Of a stretch of DNA of 64,000 nucleotides, positions 9,297-17,422 are shown piece after piece. Source of the DNA: Arthrobacter sp. QXT-31 (GTDB taxonomy: Bacteria > Actinomycetota > Actinomycetes > Actinomycetales > Micrococcaceae). Every line of letters begins with the position of its first letter. Positions within the stretch are counted from its first letter, which is position 1. Both the position numbers and the translations under genes were made by a program. Location: the NCBI RefSeq assembly GCF_001969265.1, contig NZ_CP019304.1:2480001-2544000 (forward strand). Reading direction: 5' to 3'. The notes beneath the pieces are model-generated. The model was not told where the DNA came from and searched no databases. It saw nothing but the letters and a program-made list of their open reading frames with translations.

Positions 9297-10037
9297 TTAC
9301 TGGTTGAGGATGGAGTCGAGCGCTTCGCCGACGGCGCGCAGGTGCCCGGCCATCGCGGCGCTTGCGTCTGCCGCGGACCCTGCTTCGATGGCGTCGAGGA
9401 TGAGTCGGTGCTCGACGTCGGAGGCGTGCTGGCGGTCGGCCACCATGTTAAGCGTTTCGGACTGGTGTGCGAGGGCGTCGCGGATGTCCGCCACCACGCT
9501 CTCGAACACCTTGTTGCCGCTGGCGCGGGCGATGGCTGCGTGGAAGGCTGAATCGAGCGCGACCCACGCTTCGGGATCTGTCTCCGCGGCCATGGACGCC
9601 ATCATGCCGCGAAGGACTTCCAGGTCCTCGGCGGTGCGGCGCTCCGCGGCGAGGCCTGCTGCGGGAACTTCGATATGCGGACGTGCCTCGGTGAGGTCCC
9701 GGGCCGAAAACTGGCCCAGGATGAGGTCGTTGGCCACATGGTCGGCCACCACGAACGTTCCCCGCCCTGTCTTGGTCACCGTCAGGCCCAGGGCGGTGCA
9801 GGAGCGCAGCGCCTCGCGGATCACGGAGCGGCTCACCCCATATTGCGAGGCCAGGGCGGCTTCCGAACTGAGCTTGGCGCCGACGGCCAGCTCGCCGCTT
9901 TGGATATCGCCGCGGATGGCGTTGAAGACAGCTTCGGCCGCGCTGAGGCGGGCCAGCGGAAAGGTGATGGATCCGGGTTGCTGTCCGGCTGTCCGGCTGT
10001 CTGACAGGTTCACGGTTAAGAATATGGCACGGGTCAC
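9297..10037 (-). CDS. FadR-type GntR transcriptional regulator of the asparagine operon
   Basis: Up to 246 residues. A winged helix (about 30-100; LSSEAALASQYGVSRSVIREAL) is followed by an all-helical FCD ligand domain (about 115-240) with the D...H metal/ligand residues in LDSAFHAAIARASGN and HRLILDAI. The start is uncertain: GTG at 10037 has no good RBS, and GTG at 10013 is an alternative; the first 25 residues are not conserved-looking. A palindrome CTGTCTGACAG at 9997-10007 lies at this end, suggesting autoregulation. It is first in the operon with asparaginase, aspartase and permease, so it probably senses aspartate or asparagine and represses them. That ligand is inference. Confidence 0.88.
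   Translation of the reverse strand: MTRAIFLTVNLSDSRTAGQQPGSITFPLARLSAAEAVFNAIRGDIQSGELAVGAKLSSEAALASQYGVSRSVIREALRSCTALGLTVTKTGRGTFVVADHVANDLILGQFSARDLTEARPHIEVPAAGLAAERRTAEDLEVLRGMMASMAAETDPEAWVALDSAFHAAIARASGNKVFESVVADIRDALAHQSETLNMVADRQHASDVEHRLILDAIEAGSAADASAAMAGHLRAVGEALDSILNQ
9997..10007. promoter_or_regulatory. candidate GntR/FadR operator
   Basis: CTGTCTGACAG is an 11-bp palindrome matching the half-site style (TNGTNNNACNA-like) of FadR-subfamily regulators. It overlaps the 5' end of the regulator gene, before its winged helix. If translation starts further in than 10037, the site would be in the promoter. Position and symmetry are the only evidence. Confidence 0.4.
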
Positions 10038-10098
10038 AGCCGGGTGTCAAACGCCTGCTGTTCGAGAAGCAGGGGGCCAGCAGTCCAGGTAGATGGGC

Positions 10099-13000
10099 TC
10101 AGCCCACCCGCGCATGCCCCTCTATGGTCCGCAGGACCCCGAAGAGCTTGACGACGCCCTCCTCGCCGAAAAGAACATCGGGTCCTGCCGGAGCCAGTTC
10201 GTTGTAGGGGGAATCGAACAGCGCCGCAGGCGGAACGGTTCCGTTTTCCACGAGATGGTTGGTCAGAACCTGCAGGAAATCAAGCTGTTGGGCTGTCAGG
10301 GTGGTACCGGCCACGAATTCCCCCAGCGCTTCCTCCACGGCTTCCCGGTCCAGTCCCACAAGGGACCGGACAAAAACGCCAAGTCCGTCGCCGGCGGCGC
10401 GTTCCAGGTCTTCCGCCGAGCCGAGGCCGCTTTCCAGGAGGATCTTTTCCAGTTCCTCGAGGTCCAGGTCGGTCAGCTGCTTGTTCCGCCGCAGGCGCTG
10501 GATGGTTGCGTGATCCTGGTACTTGCCGAGATACAGCTTGGCCTTCTCCCGGTACCGGGCAAGGTCGACATAGCCGTTTGAGGCTCCCACGAGCTCCACC
10601 TCCTCCAGCTCGCCCAGCGCGTCCTCGAAGGCCGTGTACACCACGGTCCGCTTCCGTTTTTCAATGAGGTGGACCAGTTCACGCAGGCGCGTTCGGATGC
10701 CTTCCAGCCACTCCGGAGCAACGGATTCCCATTCGCCATCGTCGAGGACTGTCTCGATCAGGGGCAGCTCCGCGGCGATGGCCGGAACGTTGGGCTGGTC
10801 ATGCAGCGCCGCGGCCACCGCCTGGATCTTTGTGCGGAAGGGATCGAGGGGCTTGCCAGTCAGCGAGGCAAGCTCGGCCTGAAGCACAAGGTAGTCGAAC
10901 CGCTTCGCTTCCTCGGTGTCAGGCAGTGCACCGATGGAAGCCAAGCGCGCCATCTCAGTTTCCAGTGCATCGAAGTCGGCCTCAGCCAGCGACGTCCAGG
11001 TCGCTTCATCCGAGAAGTGGTCCACCCACCGGCGGGCTGGCTTAACCAGGAAATTGTCGTGCGGCAGCCGCTCGACGGTGTGCCGCAATGAATCACGGAC
11101 GCCGGCGGCGTAGTCGACTGATGAAGCCGAGTCCGGGTCGGTTGTCTGGCGCAGGATCTGGGCGCGGGTGGCAAACGTGCTCTCAGCAAGGGACTTCCCC
11201 AGCGAGCCCTCATTGCCGGGCATGCCAGCGTTGAAGTATTCGGCGTTCCGGCAGAGGTCGAAGATGAAGAAGTCGGTCTTGTCCTCGCCGGGCCCGAAGA
11301 GATCAGGGCAGAGTCGCGTTCCGCGACCCACCATCTGCCAGAACTTTGTCTTCGACCGGACCATCTTGAAAAAGACCAGGTTTACGGCTTCCGGAACATC
11401 CACGCCTGTATCCAGCATGTCCACTGAAATGGCGATGTGTGGATCCTTGTCCCGGCGGGAGAAGTCGTCGATGAGGGTCTGGGCATAGTTCACCTGGTAG
11501 GTGATTACCCTGGCGAAGTGGCCTTTGAAGTGCGGATAGTTGTGGTCGAAGCGCCGCGCGATGAAGTCGGCGTGCTGGTTGTTCTTTGCGAAGATGATGC
11601 TCTTGCCCAGGCGGTCACCGCCGGCAACTTTGTGCCCGCGGGTGATCAGGACTTCGAGCGCCTTGTCCACGGTGTCGGTATTGAAGAGCCAGGAATTTAC
11701 GACGGCGGCGTCCACCTCTTCGGGAATCTCGCCGTCCTCATTCCATTCGAGCTCGTCCCACTGCTCTTTTTCGTGGTCAGGCAGGTCGTCGTACCTGATG
11801 CCTTCATACGGGAACTTCAGCGGCACGGGAACGACGCGGGGCGGCACGAGGTAGCCGGCTTCGATGGCTTCATTGAGTTCGTAGGCGAAGGTGGGAACGT
11901 TGTCCTCGATGTCAAAGAGGCTGTAGGTGTTCCTGTCGACTTCGGATTGCGGCGTGGCCGTGAGGCCGACGAGAAGCGAGTCGAAGTACCGGAAAATCGC
12001 CCGGTACTTCTGGTAGACGGAGCGGTGTGCTTCGTCCACCACGATCAGGTCGTAGTGACCGATCCCGAACCGGCGTTTGCCCAGCGCTCCCTCGGTCTTG
12101 TTGATGAGGTTCATCATGGTCGGATAGGTGGCCACGTGGATCCGGCTGTCTGCCTCTTCGCCTGAGCTGAGGATCACCGGCCCCGAGCCCGGCAGGTGCG
12201 TTTTGAATGCGTTCGCGGCCTGCTTCACCAGGGCGATGCGGTCCGCGAGGAAGAGGATGCGCTTGGCCCAGTTGGCTTCCTGGAGGATCTTGGCGAGGGC
12301 CACCACGGTCCGGGTTTTGCCCGTGCCTGTCGCCATCACTACCAGGGCCTTGCGTTCGTGCTGGTTCTCGAACGCCTGGGTGACGGCGCGGATGGCGTTG
12401 TGCTGGTAGGGGCGTTCCACGATCGCGTTGTCGATCTGCTGCTGCGCGAGGGGTTTGCGGATGCTCCGGCGGTCGACCAGCAGCTGCAGCTGGTCGCGGG
12501 TGTGAAAGCCCTGGACCTGGCGTTCGACGTACATCGTGTCGTCCCAGATCCAGGTTTCGTAGCCTGAGGTGTAGTAGATGACGGGCCGGCGGCCGTAGCG
12601 GCGTTCCAGGCAGTCGGCGTAGAGCTTCGCCTGCTGCTTGCCGACGTGGGGGTCTTTCGTGGTCCGTTTGGCTTCGACGACGGCGAGCGGCAGCCCGTCC
12701 GCTCCCCACAGGACGTAGTCCACGGCACCCGTGCCGGTGAGGGAGCCGGATGCCGTGGGCATGGTGTCCACCTTGAACTCGCGGTCCTCAGGATTGGCCA
12801 GCGGCCAGCCGGCTTCATGGAGGTCGAGGTCGATCAGGTGGCGGCGGGTCAGCGCCTCGTCATAGTCGTGGCGGTCCGGTACCGCCTGGTTCTGCTTCTT
12901 GGCCTCGGCGACGGCCTCCTGCAGCTCTTTGAGCTGCTGCTCCAGATCCGCATTCTGCCTGGCAGCCTTAGCCAGGGCCTCGTCCTTGCCTTTGAGCTCG

Positions 13001-13497
13001 GCCTCCAGCTTCTGGAGCTGTTCCGGGGACTGCTGGCTGACTGGTGCTTTAGGCGAGGGGGCTAGGTGGCCGGCGTCGAACGCCAAGGACGGCGGCAGTT
13101 GGCTGCCGTCCTTGGCATAGTTCCGGGCGAGCCAGTAGCAGACATGGTGGAGTTCCCGCAGCACGATTTCAGCACCCTGAACCGTAGGGTTGACTGTGTT
13201 GTGGACCGCGTTGTTGCCGGCCTTGCGGATGATGGTGAGCTTGCTACCGATGGCCCCGCCCACAAGATTCTTGAAGGCAGGCTCGCTGGTCAGCGCATTG
13301 AGGTCGTCCTTGTAGGGGTGTGTGAGCTGGGGCTCCACCTTGTACAGCCACTCGACGATTCGCTCAATGGTGTAGCGGCCGTAGAACACGGATGCCCGCG
13401 GATCGATCCGGGCGAACTGCTCGGCCTTGCGGGCGTGCTGGGCGATGCCCGGCCACTCCGGCACCAAGAAGCTGAAGTTGCTGTTGACTGCCCCCAC
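10099..13497 (-). CDS. hsdR: type I restriction enzyme, R subunit (EcoAI/EcoEI-like)
   Basis: 1132 residues from GTG at 13497, chosen because CGGAGA lies 8 nt upstream and the family starts with this SNFSFLVPEW block; a TTG at 13542 is the longer option. Order: DUF4145-like helical N-terminus (1-125), coiled coil (about 156-206), PD-(D/E)XK nuclease with Asp260 and EAK 275-277 (VVEAKRT), then two RecA-like helicase domains with Walker A ATGTGKT (389-395), DEAH box (488-491) and TATPQ, and a C-terminal EcoEI_R-type HsdM-binding region. It translocates DNA with ATP and cuts when bound to HsdM2S. It is the distal gene of the hsdM-hsdS-mrr-higBA-hsdR run, separated from hsdS by about 2.7 kb. Confidence 0.95.
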   Translation of the reverse strand: MGAVNSNFSFLVPEWPGIAQHARKAEQFARIDPRASVFYGRYTIERIVEWLYKVEPQLTHPYKDDLNALTSEPAFKNLVGGAIGSKLTIIRKAGNNAVHNTVNPTVQGAEIVLRELHHVCYWLARNYAKDGSQLPPSLAFDAGHLAPSPKAPVSQQSPEQLQKLEAELKGKDEALAKAARQNADLEQQLKELQEAVAEAKKQNQAVPDRHDYDEALTRRHLIDLDLHEAGWPLANPEDREFKVDTMPTASGSLTGTGAVDYVLWGADGLPLAVVEAKRTTKDPHVGKQQAKLYADCLERRYGRRPVIYYTSGYETWIWDDTMYVERQVQGFHTRDQLQLLVDRRSIRKPLAQQQIDNAIVERPYQHNAIRAVTQAFENQHERKALVVMATGTGKTRTVVALAKILQEANWAKRILFLADRIALVKQAANAFKTHLPGSGPVILSSGEEADSRIHVATYPTMMNLINKTEGALGKRRFGIGHYDLIVVDEAHRSVYQKYRAIFRYFDSLLVGLTATPQSEVDRNTYSLFDIEDNVPTFAYELNEAIEAGYLVPPRVVPVPLKFPYEGIRYDDLPDHEKEQWDELEWNEDGEIPEEVDAAVVNSWLFNTDTVDKALEVLITRGHKVAGGDRLGKSIIFAKNNQHADFIARRFDHNYPHFKGHFARVITYQVNYAQTLIDDFSRRDKDPHIAISVDMLDTGVDVPEAVNLVFFKMVRSKTKFWQMVGRGTRLCPDLFGPGEDKTDFFIFDLCRNAEYFNAGMPGNEGSLGKSLAESTFATRAQILRQTTDPDSASSVDYAAGVRDSLRHTVERLPHDNFLVKPARRWVDHFSDEATWTSLAEADFDALETEMARLASIGALPDTEEAKRFDYLVLQAELASLTGKPLDPFRTKIQAVAAALHDQPNVPAIAAELPLIETVLDDGEWESVAPEWLEGIRTRLRELVHLIEKRKRTVVYTAFEDALGELEEVELVGASNGYVDLARYREKAKLYLGKYQDHATIQRLRRNKQLTDLDLEELEKILLESGLGSAEDLERAAGDGLGVFVRSLVGLDREAVEEALGEFVAGTTLTAQQLDFLQVLTNHLVENGTVPPAALFDSPYNELAPAGPDVLFGEEGVVKLFGVLRTIEGHARVG

Positions 13498-13743
13498 GCA
13501 GTTATCTCCGATCCCCGCCGCGATTTGATTGGGACTAGTCAATCATGGCTAGCCGACACTCCGGCATGAAAGGGTTTGTTTGGTAGCCTTTCGTGTCTTT
13601 TGACGAGCTTGGTTCTGTTTCTGTACTTGCAGAAACAGATCGGCCTATAGTGCGTGTGCACCCCCAGATGCTTCGGCTACTGGTTAGAAGGCTCCGAGTC
13701 ATCGGGGCCTTCGGAATTTAAGGACCATTTGGCGGGCCGGTGA

Positions 13744-14820
13744 TCACCCAACTGCGGACACAACATCCCGAAAAAGGTGATGGCCTTGCTGGTATTTCCA
13801 ATGTCCGTCGAATTGAAGCCGGCCAACTACCAGGCCCGGGGCTATACCTAGTTCCCTTGCGAAATTGACGGCATCCGACGGAGTCCTGAGAGAACCAAGG
13901 CGTGCGGCGTCTCGTTGGGAAATGATGGAGTTCCGGGCATAAGTATCGGCGGCAATTTCCCTGGGATCGTCTTTGGACTCGGCTGGGCCTTGAAGGAGGA
14001 GGTCGTCGTGCCGGTCATTCAGGACGTGGTGAATCTCATGCATCAGACTGAACCAATACTGGGAGTCGTTGCGGCCCCGGAGTGACAGTTGGATGCGTGG
14101 GCGACCTCCTACCCAGCTGGTGGCTCCGTGTGCCCGGCACCCCGGCACCTCGGGAACGTACAGAAGCTCGACGCCTGCTCGGGTAAGTTTCTCGCCCACC
14201 TGTCGCCGGTATTCGATGGGGTCCAAACTACTTAGCTTTGGCAATTCGGCGGCGATGCTTCTCAGCTTGCCGGCATCGTATTGTGGAAAGTCCTGGCTCC
14301 GGCGATGAGATTCGATCTCTCCAACACGCAACCAAGTTGCTACCGCTGGCCAGCTCACATCGTGCGAAAGCTGCTGTCTGAATGCCGCAGCGGGTGCAGC
14401 GAACCTGGACTCGAGCGCTTTCCAACTGCCGACTTCAAAAAATGCCAACACTTCCCATACCAACCGACCCGGTTCGCGCAAGGTGCCCTTGATGAAGCCC
14501 TGCTTGCGCAGAAACGAGGTGACGGTCGGAGGCAGTTCCTTGGCATGTGCGGCAAGTTGCTCTTCGAATGCAAGCCGTGCGAGGTCCGCCCGAAACACTG
14601 CTTCCGCATTGAGCCAGAACTTTATGGAATATCCGGTGACCAGTGAAAGCTTGGCGGCAACCTCTGGGGAGAGGGTAGCAGCCCCGCTGAGTAGCTCACT
14701 GATGTGCTTGCGACTCAAACCGGCTGCGTCGGCGAGTTCCTGTTGCGTCTTATTGTTATCGTCCAGCCACTCGCGGAGGAAACTGCCAGGGGGGACGGCG
14801 TAGTCGGTTTTGGCGGCCAT
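13744..14820 (-). CDS. higA: HigA-type antitoxin with ImmA/IrrE-like domain
   Basis: 358 residues from ATG at 14820 (RBS AGAGGA), 14 nt after the toxin stop. Residues 10-70 are an XRE helix-turn-helix with TQQELADAAGLSRKHISEL, of the HigA/VapI type that starts with PGSFLREWL. Residues about 200-350 are an ImmA/IrrE-like metalloprotease domain with HEIHH (H261, E262, H265). Known: HigA binds HigB and represses the promoter; long HigA proteins with such a peptidase-like tail occur widely. Inference: antitoxin and autorepressor acting on the palindrome at 15145-15163. The toxin gene precedes it, as is usual for higBA. The pair sits inside the restriction locus and may stabilise it. Confidence 0.87.
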   Translation of the reverse strand: MAAKTDYAVPPGSFLREWLDDNNKTQQELADAAGLSRKHISELLSGAATLSPEVAAKLSLVTGYSIKFWLNAEAVFRADLARLAFEEQLAAHAKELPPTVTSFLRKQGFIKGTLREPGRLVWEVLAFFEVGSWKALESRFAAPAAAFRQQLSHDVSWPAVATWLRVGEIESHRRSQDFPQYDAGKLRSIAAELPKLSSLDPIEYRRQVGEKLTRAGVELLYVPEVPGCRAHGATSWVGGRPRIQLSLRGRNDSQYWFSLMHEIHHVLNDRHDDLLLQGPAESKDDPREIAADTYARNSIISQRDAARLGSLRTPSDAVNFARELGIAPGLVVGRLQFDGHWKYQQGHHLFRDVVSAVG

Positions 14821-14834
14821 GGGTTCCTCTCTTC

Positions 14835-15140
14835 CTAGTGGTAGTCATCGATATCTTCGACGGTGACTGCTGTGACTTCTGCTGCGTCACCCCCAGGGCC
14901 CGGCGTGACGAGCATTCTAAAGTTGCCTGAAATTTCACCGGCCCACATCGGGGCCAGATTGCCCGTCAGAGGATGCCAGTGGCCTGGACCATGACGGAGT
15001 TCTTCAAGAGTTTCTGCGATCTCAAGTTCCTTGAGGCGCATTTTGATTTTTGGCACCCACTGCATCTGGTACTTCTTCTTCAACTCACGATCGGAAGTCA
15101 GCACTTTTTCGAGCTTGCTACTTGAGAAACTAACGTCCAT
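14835..15140 (-). CDS. higB: HigB-type toxin (RelE/ParE superfamily)
   Basis: 101 residues from ATG at 15140. Small basic RelE-fold protein: DVSFSSSKLEKVLTSDRELKKKYQ, then KIKMRLKELEIAETLEEL, a GHWHPLTG loop and a final strand AEVTAVTVEDIDDYH. RelE-family HigB toxins cleave mRNA on the ribosome; the basic central segment fits, but catalytic residues are poorly conserved in this family and cannot be checked by eye. No Shine-Dalgarno sequence is visible; the operator palindrome occupies the place where it would lie, so binding of the antitoxin would block both transcription and translation. Directly followed by the antitoxin gene. Confidence 0.8.
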   Translation of the reverse strand: MDVSFSSSKLEKVLTSDRELKKKYQMQWVPKIKMRLKELEIAETLEELRHGPGHWHPLTGNLAPMWAGEISGNFRMLVTPGPGGDAAEVTAVTVEDIDDYH

Positions 15141-15144
15141 GTAC

Positions 15145-15163
15145 TGTAACCGATCTGGTTACA
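15145..15163. promoter_or_regulatory. higBA operator palindrome and promoter
   Basis: TGTAACC-GATCT-GGTTACA is a perfect 7-bp inverted repeat ending 5 nt before the toxin start. On the minus strand a likely -10 TATCAT overlaps its upstream edge, with a TGACTT -35 at 16 nt spacing. This is the expected place for the HTH antitoxin to repress its own operon. Confidence 0.65.
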
Positions 15164-15290
15164 TGATACAGAGCCTGACTGACAAAGTCAGTGGGAACGC
15201 TATGTCGATCACCACTCATCCACAATCCCCCCCCGTGCAGTAAATCACTTGCCCGCCCTCAGAATGTTCCGCTCCGGGCGACCAACGCTC

Positions 15291-16226
15291 TTACTCGAAG
15301 AAGTCCTCGTCCAGTTCCACCACGTCGTAGCTTTGCTTCACCTGGACCCCCACGCGGTACTTGATCATGAGGCTAACGAGCCGCGTGCCGTCGATGAGGA
15401 TGGTGCGGGTGGGGATGTTAGCCGCGTAGTCCTTGGCGCCCTGCGAGAATTTGCTTGTCGTGATGAACACACCCTTGGACGCCGAGACGCCGTGCAGGGC
15501 GCCCACGAAAGCCTGGATGGCTTCCCTGCCCACAGTGTTGTCAGCACTGTAGCGCTTGGCCTGGATGTACACACGGTCGAGGCCGAGGGCGTCCTGGTCG
15601 ATGACGCCGTCCACACCGCCGTCGCCGGAGCCGCCGATACGCCGGCCCCGCTGTTCCGCTCCTCCGTAGCCCATGGTCAGCAGCAGTTTTACGACGGCGT
15701 CCTCAAAGAAGTCCGGGTGGCCTTCCCGAAGTCGCTTCAGCAGCGCCGCGCCCACTTCTTCCTGGATGCGGTTGATGCCATATTCGATCTGCTCCACCGG
15801 CTCGAGTTCTTCGACATGCTCAGGCCCAGCCGCCGCCGGTTGCAGGCTTTCCGCGTTCTGGGCCTTGGGCCAGTACTGCGCGAAAATCTCGTGCGCCTGG
15901 CTGTAGTTGATGCCGTCAGGATTCTCTTGGAGCCACTGTCTTCCTGCATCGGTGATGACGTAGTGGCCTTTGATGGGTCGGTCGATCCAGTTCGCCCTCG
16001 TGAGGTGGCTGAGGACCCATCCCATCCGCTGCTCGTAGCGAAGTCCGCCGGAATTGAGCGTCTCCTCCCTGGCCGTCTCGGTAAGTCCGGCTTCATCAGC
16101 TGCCTTGCGGAACAGATCTTTGCGGTGGAGCGTTTCGCCGGCGGCCAGCGCCTTCAGGACGGGGACGATCAACGCCGGCCAGATCGGAACTTCCGTAGCG
16201 GGTGCCTCGGGCTGGGTTTGGGACAT
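15291..16226 (-). CDS. mrr: Mrr-type restriction endonuclease
   Basis: 311 residues from ATG at 16226. The preceding GTG (16229) is also possible; both overlap the hsdS stop as TGATG, so translation is coupled. Residues 10-105 are the Mrr_N winged helix (SHLTRANWIDRPIKGHYVIT). Residues about 165-300 are the Mrr catalytic domain with GYGG...GSGDGGVDGVID, Asp206, and QAKRY (222-226), the D...QxK form of the PD-(D/E)XK site. Known: Mrr cuts DNA carrying foreign methylation. Inference: a modification-dependent partner that works beside the type I system. It must tolerate the HsdM mark of this locus. Its position between hsdS and the toxin pair is unusual. Confidence 0.93.
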   Translation of the reverse strand: MSQTQPEAPATEVPIWPALIVPVLKALAAGETLHRKDLFRKAADEAGLTETAREETLNSGGLRYEQRMGWVLSHLTRANWIDRPIKGHYVITDAGRQWLQENPDGINYSQAHEIFAQYWPKAQNAESLQPAAAGPEHVEELEPVEQIEYGINRIQEEVGAALLKRLREGHPDFFEDAVVKLLLTMGYGGAEQRGRRIGGSGDGGVDGVIDQDALGLDRVYIQAKRYSADNTVGREAIQAFVGALHGVSASKGVFITTSKFSQGAKDYAANIPTRTILIDGTRLVSLMIKYRVGVQVKQSYDVVELDEDFFE

Positions 16227-17422
16227 CACAATTCTCCGTTGAAGGCGCGGTGCTGAAGTGAAGCGAAAAGGGCGTCGAGCTGTGCGAGGTGCTGGCGGTG
16301 CTTTTCCTTTAGACGTTCGACGGCGGCGACTCGGGTTGCGAAGGATTGCTGCAGTTCGAGCGAGGGCACGGGAATCTGCACGGTCATTAGTTTGGCCTTG
16401 GAGATGTTGGACATCGAGGAAGCGGAGCCGCCCGCGAGCCCTTGAATCGTGGACCGTTGTCGAGGGTGAGCAAGCACAGCCTGGAGATACTCGGGGATAA
16501 GCATCCGCTGATCTTCGATTTGAAGCCTGAAGATAAGATCCGGGAGAAGCAACTTAGGGCGGGTGGAACGTACAAGTGCGACTGCAGCGACTAGTGCGGG
16601 AGTATTTTTCCGACTGAACAGTACGTCGCCCGGGCGCACTTCATGCCGCCGGTCAGGCTCACCTGTTACGAGCGCCTTGTGCTCGGTGTCGTCAAACTCC
16701 TGCTTGGTGACGGCACTCAGCTTCAGAACCCCCCATTCATTCGGGAGCGCCGGTCGGTCGTCACACACGGGGCTCTGGCCACTTTCGATAGCCCCCAAGA
16801 GCTCACTTAAAGGTGTCTTGTTGTTGGCGCTGGTCGGATCGCCAAACAAGGAGTGGAAGATGGACTGGGTGAGGGTGTCGAGGTGGGCGAGTGCCTGGCG
16901 GCGCTTGGCACGTAACTCGTCGGCCTTGTCCAGGATCGCCGCGATCCGCCGTTGCTCGTCGAGGGGCGGAAGAGGAACGCTGAGACCGGCGGTACGCTTC
17001 AGATCAAGGTTGGAAATGTTCGTTGTCTGGTTTCCAAAGCTTCGAATCCTCGTCTGCACCATGTCAGATGTGAACCAGCGGTAGAGATACCGCGCCTCAA
17101 TGACACGTGAATGGGGGCGCAGGACAGAGACGAAGCCGCCGAAGGTTGAGGGACGCTCCAGCTCCGGGATCCAACAAGCTTTCCCGACGAGATTCCAGCT
17201 ATTGGCACTTGAAACTAGAAGATCGCCCGTGCGCAGGAACTGATCATCGCGCTTGACCATCGAGGTGGGTAGTGACCATACGTCTCGCCGGTCCAGTTCT
17301 TCTTGGACGTTTTTCGTCCGCATACAGTCGACATTCGTCCCAGAGGCTTCCTCGATATCCGCTGGCTTGAAGGTGACACCGCGGATAAACGAAGCAACAT
17401 CCCCCAGTTTGGCGCTCTTCAC
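16226..17422 (-). CDS. hsdS: type I restriction-modification specificity subunit
   Basis: 398 residues from ATG at 17422, overlapping the hsdM stop by 4 nt (ATGA). Two target-recognition domains are visible: TRD1 about 1-155 (KLGDVASFIRGVTFKP to SVPLPPLDEQRRIAAIL) and TRD2 about 205-370, each closed by a long helix (LPPLDEQRRIAAILDKADELRAKRRQ; then VPSLELQQSFATRVAAVERLKEKHRQ). These coiled-coil spacers set the distance between the two half-sites. The protein directs HsdM and HsdR to a bipartite sequence that cannot be read from the gene. Only one hsdS is present and no inverted partial copy or recombinase is nearby, so phase-variable shuffling is not suggested. Confidence 0.95.
   Translation of the reverse strand: MKSAKLGDVASFIRGVTFKPADIEEASGTNVDCMRTKNVQEELDRRDVWSLPTSMVKRDDQFLRTGDLLVSSANSWNLVGKACWIPELERPSTFGGFVSVLRPHSRVIEARYLYRWFTSDMVQTRIRSFGNQTTNISNLDLKRTAGLSVPLPPLDEQRRIAAILDKADELRAKRRQALAHLDTLTQSIFHSLFGDPTSANNKTPLSELLGAIESGQSPVCDDRPALPNEWGVLKLSAVTKQEFDDTEHKALVTGEPDRRHEVRPGDVLFSRKNTPALVAAVALVRSTRPKLLLPDLIFRLQIEDQRMLIPEYLQAVLAHPRQRSTIQGLAGGSASSMSNISKAKLMTVQIPVPSLELQQSFATRVAAVERLKEKHRQHLAQLDALFASLQHRAFNGEL

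Noticed and set aside
16226..17422. Phase-variable hsdS system
   Set aside because: No second or inverted partial hsdS and no recombinase is near.
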